Positions 60,034-64,000 of a stretch of 64,000 bases of DNA are shown here, one piece after another. The notes under the pieces were generated by a model, which did no database searches, was not told the origin of the DNA, and saw only the letters and a program-made list of their open reading frames with translations. This DNA is from Deltaproteobacteria bacterium Ga0077539. GTDB lineage: Bacteria; Myxococcota_A; Polyangia; Polyangiales; Ga0077539. Each line of letters opens with the position of its first letter. Position 1 is the stretch's first letter. The position numbers and the translations under genes are program-made. The DNA lies in assembly GCA_001465015.1 (NCBI GenBank), contig LNEO01000205.1, positions 1 to 64,000 on the forward strand, given 5' to 3'.

Positions 60034-61041
60034 ATGCGCTTCGATGTTCGAGTGTGCGCTACGAGCGCGGTGTTGTTGGCGGTGGCAGCGTGCGGCAGTA
60101 CGTCGCAGCCGACCGACAGCGGAGCAGACACAGGCGGCGCTGATTCGAGCGTCGATTCCAGCGTCGATTCGAGCGCTGATGCGATGGGGTCGGACGTGAC
60201 GATCGTCGACGCGCCGACCGGGAGTGATAGCGGCCCCGACGCGAGCGCGGGGCCATGTCCCTCAGCGCTTCCGATGACGGGCTCACCGTGTCCACGCGCG
60301 GGGCTCGTCTGTCAGTACGGAACAGACCCGCGCGAAAACTGTCGCCCCTCGGCCCGCTGCGAGATGGGCGTGTGGGTCTCGATGGCTCCGGCGTGCATGC
60401 AGATCACGCCGCCTGCGATGTGCCCTGCGACGCGCGAGATGGCCCAAGGCCAGGCGTGCGCGCCGATGGACGCCGTGTGCGCGTACAGCGGGCTCTTTTG
60501 TCGCTGCACGAACTGCAGGTCGTTTCCGGTCAGCGGCTGCAACGGCCCCGTGCAGTGGCAGTGCAACGCGCCCAACCCCGACATGGCGTGCCCGTCGGTG
60601 CAGCCGAACCTCGGGACCGCGTGCGCGATGGAAGGGCAGCGCTGCGGATACGACTGCGAGTCCTATGGACCCAACGGCGGCCGCCAGTGCACGGGCGGGG
60701 TGTGGGTGGCGTCGCCCAACAACTGCCCGATCTCGACGCGCAGAGCCAAGCGCGACATCGTGTACTCGAGCGAGGCAGAGCGCGAGCAGATGGCGCGCGA
60801 CGTGCTGCGCATGCGGCTGGCGACCTACGAGTACACGGACGTCGCGCTCGCAGGGCGAAGGCGATTGGGCTTCGTGTACGAAGACGAGACGACGCACAGG
60901 TACGCGCGGGACCCGGATATTTCGGGCGTGGATCTGTACGGGTACACGAGCTTGCTCTTGGCGACGGTGCAGACGCAGCAGCGGCAGATCGAGCAGCTGC
61001 AGCGCGAAGTGCGGGAGCTGAGAGTCAGGCGAGCGCGGTAG
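60034..61041 (+). CDS. Lipoprotein with C-terminal S74 intramolecular chaperone domain
   Basis: A 335-aa lipoprotein (lipobox VAAC, Cys about 20; Asp/Ser/Ala linker to about 75). A cysteine-rich middle (about 80-230, around 20 Cys) follows, then a C-terminal domain like the peptidase S74 chaperone of phage tailspikes. Ser234 and Lys239 occur in STRRAKRDI with the S-x4-K spacing of the self-cleavage site. LRMRLATYEYTD, RRLGFVYED, VDLYGYTSLLLATVQTQQRQ and a closing coiled coil follow. It is likely to trimerise and then cleave before Ser234. GGAGG precedes the ATG. Confidence 0.75.
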   Translation: MRFDVRVCATSAVLLAVAACGSTSQPTDSGADTGGADSSVDSSVDSSADAMGSDVTIVDAPTGSDSGPDASAGPCPSALPMTGSPCPRAGLVCQYGTDPRENCRPSARCEMGVWVSMAPACMQITPPAMCPATREMAQGQACAPMDAVCAYSGLFCRCTNCRSFPVSGCNGPVQWQCNAPNPDMACPSVQPNLGTACAMEGQRCGYDCESYGPNGGRQCTGGVWVASPNNCPISTRRAKRDIVYSSEAEREQMARDVLRMRLATYEYTDVALAGRRRLGFVYEDETTHRYARDPDISGVDLYGYTSLLLATVQTQQRQIEQLQREVRELRVRRAR

Positions 61042-61060
61042 CGGCGGAATGGAGGGGGAA

Positions 61061-61098
61061 TCACGAGCGCCCATGAACGGGATCACGGGCGCTCGTGA
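61061..61098. terminator. Stem-loop terminator after S74 lipoprotein gene
   Basis: A perfect 12-bp inverted repeat (TCACGAGCGCCC at 61061-61072, complement at 61087-61098) with a 14-base loop lies 20 bp after the stop. It separates the lipoprotein gene from the EAD1-SIR2 gene. Confidence 0.65.
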
Positions 61099-61168
61099 AT
61101 TGGGCGTGCGGAAGGGATGGGCTCGCGGTACGCATAGCAGTGTGATTCGCAAGCCAGACTCCCGCCAG

Positions 61169-64000
61169 ATGAAGAGTCTCGTGCGAGCGCTCGCTGACTT
61201 GGGGCTTTCTACGAAGCGAGTCGAAATACTCGCAGCAGACTGCGAGCTGAATACGTCCGAGATCGATCTGGCAGGACCGCCGGTGGTGGTCTGGCGCGAG
61301 TTGCTGCAGGTCGCGTGGCGCACCGGCAAACTCGAAGCGTTGCTCGAGCACACTCGCAGCGAAAACCCAGGAATTCAACGGCGACTCGACCCGATCATCG
61401 AAGAGCTACGCGAGTCGACCGAGCCTCTCCCCGGGGACTTGATCGACGCGACCGCGCAGGGGCGGCTCATTGTGGTGCTCGGGTCGCGGCTCAGCGCGCT
61501 GCGGCGGCCGCTGCTCGAGGTGCTCGTGGGAGCGCGTGCGCTCGATGAACCGTATGACCATCGCGCATCGTTCAATCAATACAGCAAGCGTCGAGCAGAG
61601 CTGACTGACAAGATTCTCGCTGTCCTTCAGGCGGCCGAGTCTCGGGGCGACGTGCTGCCCGAGTGGGAGCACATCGCCAGGTTCTCTGCGCGTTGGTGGG
61701 TCGACACCTCGTGCGATCGGGGCTTCGAGCGCTCTCTCGAGAATCCAGTGATCGTTCAGCTCGACAACGAGGACCCTCCGCAGGCGCGGCGCGTGGTTGT
61801 TCGTACTGCAGGCGACGCGAAACATCTCGATCGCGTGATGGTGTGTCTGAGCGCTGCGCGAGAGCGCTGGTTACGCTGCGACGACCCTCGGATCCGGCAT
61901 CATTTTCAGAGACAGATCGATGACGGTGCTGCGTTTCTTCTGCTCGGCTTCGACAGCGCGGGGGTGGACGCCGTTCTCGACGAGCTCGACGACATGCAGG
62001 GAAGACCGAAGGTCTGGGCCCTCGTCCGCCCAGGTCAACGAGATGCTTGTCGACTGCCGAACACGCATTGTTTCGAGGGCGATCATCGTTGGATGCAACG
62101 ACTGCTCGCTGCCTCGCAAACCGCGGAAATCGAGCGAACGACCGCAGCGATTCAGCAACTGTCGCAGGCGGTCGAGCAGTACGCGAGCGAAGACTTGCGA
62201 ACGGTGGACGAGGAAGCGCGGCACGTCACCGCGCTGCACAACGAGGGCAAGTACGCGAGCGCGCGAGCGCGCTGCGAAGCGTTGCTCGACAACGTCAAAG
62301 ACAAGGCGAAGATCGATCCGGGGCGCTGGCGTGTGTGGGTCGCGAAATGCCAGATGTGGCTCGCGTCGACGCTCTTCACGATGGGCGAGCATCCGCAGGC
62401 CAATGAGCTCTTGGCGAGCATCGACACGGAGGTCGTCGATGAATTCACTGTGACCCACAAGGCTGCGCTCGCGGAGCTGTGGGCGCTCGTCGGGCAGCCC
62501 GATCGGAGCCTCGAGATTCTGCGAGACGACATTGTTTTCTCCCCCGACGAAGCGCCGCTAGTCACTGTGGCGCGAGCGAGAATCGCACTCGCGCAGCACC
62601 GGGTTCCAGCAGTGCCTGTCGCGCCTGGCTCGCTGGTCGCGATCGACCTCGCGATCGAGCACATTCAACGGCAGGAGTACGAGCGCGCGGTCGAGATTGT
62701 CCGAGCCTTTCTCGACGATCCTGCAGCCGTTCGGGCTGCGCAACACATCGCGATCATGGTGTTGGTGGATGCGGTTGCCATGGCGTTGTCCGACAACGCT
62801 CCCGTGCTTGCGCGGGGCCCGTTCAGCGAGCGAGAAGCCTTCTATCTTCAGCTCGAGCGTTGGGTCGATACGTTGCCCCTCGACACTGTCGATCACGAAC
62901 TCGGAGAGCGCACCCTCGAGAACTGTCGCGCGACTCGGTGGCGATTCTACGACCTCGTCGGCGATCGTGTGCGCCGAGAGCAGGTCGAGCAGGTCGTGCG
63001 TGATGTGTTCGATTCAGGAGGGGTCCTCGACGCCTTCGAAGATTTGAAGCGAGCGCGGTCGCTCGAAGACGCTCGACGAGTGGTGGCACAACTTCCGGTG
63101 GAGTGGATTCGCCCCGTTCAACTGGCGCAGTGGGCGCTAATTCACGGAGAGCTGAGCTCGGCGCAGGACGCGCTGAACGCTGTCGTCGAAGAGCGGAAAA
63201 ATCTCCCTGTCGTTTGCATGTTTCGCGCGTTTCTCGCGCTGCGAGAGGGGGATCTGTCCCGCGCGCACGAGGAGGCGCGACGGTGGTTCGACGCACTTCC
63301 TTCGCGCGGCGCGCGAGCATGTCTCGCGAAGGTGTTGCACAAGGTGGGGCGCACCGAAGAAGCGTGGAGTGTCATCGAACCCCTGGATCTTCGGGAGGGA
63401 GACGACCCTGAGTGGATTCAAGAGAGCGCGGTCGTTGGGCACTCCTTCGATGTTGCCGGGCAAGTCCGACGCTGGGAGCTCGTGTGTAGCGCGTGGCCGG
63501 GGCGCCCAGAGCCGTTCTTGAACCTCGCACTCGCTCACTACGCGGTCGGGCACCTACGCGACCTGGCAGTCCTTTCTTGTCGGTTCTGCCGAACTGTTGC
63601 CGGACAACGTGTTGCGCGTTGCGTTGCTCCAACGCGAACAGGTCGAGGATTGGCGCGCGAGGGTACGCACAATCGCGGAGCACCTCTCGTCTCGGTCCGA
63701 GCGCGATGCCGCGACAGAAAGCGTGCGACTCCAACTGAACGTGATGCTCGACGAGCGAGTCGGGCAGGCGATCAACTACGCGTTGCTCGAAGAGCACGGA
63801 GTATTGCGGGCGGGGCCGCCGATCGAAGAGTTGGCCGAGCAATTGGCGAACGAGCGCGCTCTCGGGCAACTCGTTCATCACTGGTATCGACTCGGCAATC
63901 TGACGTTCGACGCGTTTTGCGCAGAGCGTCGAGTGCCGCCTTCGCGGGTCGTGGCGGCGTGTTTCTCGGACTCGCTGACGCCGCTGCCGTTGCTCAGCGC
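61169..64000 (+). CDS. EAD1 - SIR2-like - helical-repeat conflict-system protein (partial, one apparent frameshift)
   Basis: Open from ATG 61169 to the right edge (more than 940 residues). Residues 1-80 resemble effector-associated domain 1 (SEIDLAGPPVVVWRELLQVA, then WRTGKLEALLEHTRSENPG). Residues about 98-290 follow the SIR2 layout: LIVVLGSRLS (105), WWVDTSCDRGFERSLE (176-191, where SIR2 has TTNYD), VIVQLDNEDPP (194-204, where it has KLHGD), FLLLGFDSAGVDAVLDEL (256-273). The usual Asn and His are not conserved, so NAD hydrolysis is doubtful. The remainder is TPR-like helices (MGEHPQANELLASID). Near 63,550 the coding frame moves by one base (extra G in GGG 63548-63550). After that ACC TAC GCG ACC TGG continues the protein. 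GTG 61142 is an alternative start. Confidence 0.75.
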   Translation, partial: MKSLVRALADLGLSTKRVEILAADCELNTSEIDLAGPPVVVWRELLQVAWRTGKLEALLEHTRSENPGIQRRLDPIIEELRESTEPLPGDLIDATAQGRLIVVLGSRLSALRRPLLEVLVGARALDEPYDHRASFNQYSKRRAELTDKILAVLQAAESRGDVLPEWEHIARFSARWWVDTSCDRGFERSLENPVIVQLDNEDPPQARRVVVRTAGDAKHLDRVMVCLSAARERWLRCDDPRIRHHFQRQIDDGAAFLLLGFDSAGVDAVLDELDDMQGRPKVWALVRPGQRDACRLPNTHCFEGDHRWMQRLLAASQTAEIERTTAAIQQLSQAVEQYASEDLRTVDEEARHVTALHNEGKYASARARCEALLDNVKDKAKIDPGRWRVWVAKCQMWLASTLFTMGEHPQANELLASIDTEVVDEFTVTHKAALAELWALVGQPDRSLEILRDDIVFSPDEAPLVTVARARIALAQHRVPAVPVAPGSLVAIDLAIEHIQRQEYERAVEIVRAFLDDPAAVRAAQHIAIMVLVDAVAMALSDNAPVLARGPFSEREAFYLQLERWVDTLPLDTVDHELGERTLENCRATRWRFYDLVGDRVRREQVEQVVRDVFDSGGVLDAFEDLKRARSLEDARRVVAQLPVEWIRPVQLAQWALIHGELSSAQDALNAVVEERKNLPVVCMFRAFLALREGDLSRAHEEARRWFDALPSRGARACLAKVLHKVGRTEEAWSVIEPLDLREGDDPEWIQESAVVGHSFDVAGQVRRWELVCSAWPGRPEPFLNLALAHYAVGHLRDLAVLSCRFCRTVAGQRVARCVAPTRTGRGLAREGTHNRGAPLVSVRARCRDRKRATPTERDARRASRAGDQLRVARRARSIAGGAADRRVGRAIGERARSRATRSSLVSTRQSDVRRVLRRASSAAFAGRGGVFLGLADAAAVAQR

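Noticed and set aside
61871..62458. 195-codon minus-strand ORF within the EAD1-SIR2 gene
   Set aside because: The plus-strand frame from 61169 is continuous and shows domain motifs across this stretch; the minus ORF has no features of its own.

Overview
The window is GC-rich, densely coded chromosomal DNA from a member of the Myxococcota, most like Polyangiales/Sandaracinaceae-type myxobacteria. This placement is inference. It rests on a CarD/CdnL regulator, a lysine/alanine-repeat histone H1-like protein, FHA-DUF4388 and PilZ proteins, two Ser/Thr kinases with membrane-anchored C-termini, mevalonate-pathway genes, and many lipoproteins with Asp/Ser/Ala-rich linkers behind the lipobox. No rRNA, tRNA, CRISPR array, insertion sequence or complete prophage was recognised.

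Layout. 1-5.4 kb: fRMsr-type GAF reductase, a cyclase-FHA protein and two overlapping mevalonate-pathway genes, flanked on both sides by copies of a palindromic 58-bp-unit repeat family. 5.4-8.0 kb: a PhoR/PhoB-like two-component pair. 8.1-12.0 kb: a three-gene operon with a bacterial tubulin-like GTPase, a small membrane protein and a large unknown partner. 12.0-16.4 kb: a minus-strand operon (PpsR regulator, old yellow enzyme, DUF2064, YggX-like zinc-ribbon protein, DHH-like protein) preceded by a 38-aa basic protein. 16.5-23.1 kb: regulatory and nucleic-acid genes (FHA-DUF4388, J-domain, PilZ, RNase E/G with a large acidic insert, CarD, OmpA-like lipoprotein, histone H1-like). 23.2-28.9 kb: gamma-glutamyltranspeptidase and glutathione synthetase, divergent; then MtnA; then a DUF47-Pit phosphate transport pair.

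28.9-33.5 kb is an accessory-looking island: a perfect 30-bp fold-back palindrome with tandem repeats, then four mutually homologous unknown genes (two alternating subfamilies, i.e. a duplicated gene pair) behind a TIM-barrel protein and an OsmC protein. 33.5-47 kb is dominated by exported proteins: a pyroglutamyl-peptidase-like lipoprotein, a propeller protein with a histone-like tail, and a trypsin/TSP3/kelch protein whose start region contains a (CA)n tract that puts the best start codon out of frame. It also holds dienelactone hydrolase, GT2 and M28 genes. 47-61 kb: a CoA-acyltransferase-like protein, two Ser/Thr kinases, AroE, a DegT-type aminotransferase, an ABC ATPase, and a lipoprotein ending in an S74-type intramolecular chaperone domain.

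The right end (61.17 kb to the edge) is the start of a large gene with an N-terminal EAD1-like effector-associated domain, a degenerate SIR2-like domain and a helical-repeat region. This is the architecture of an NTP/NAD-linked conflict (anti-phage or self/non-self) protein. It carries an apparent one-base frameshift near 63,550. It is long and open to the right edge. The strongest candidates for undescribed biology are this EAD1-SIR2 gene, the tubulin-like operon, and the duplicated four-gene family at 29-32 kb.
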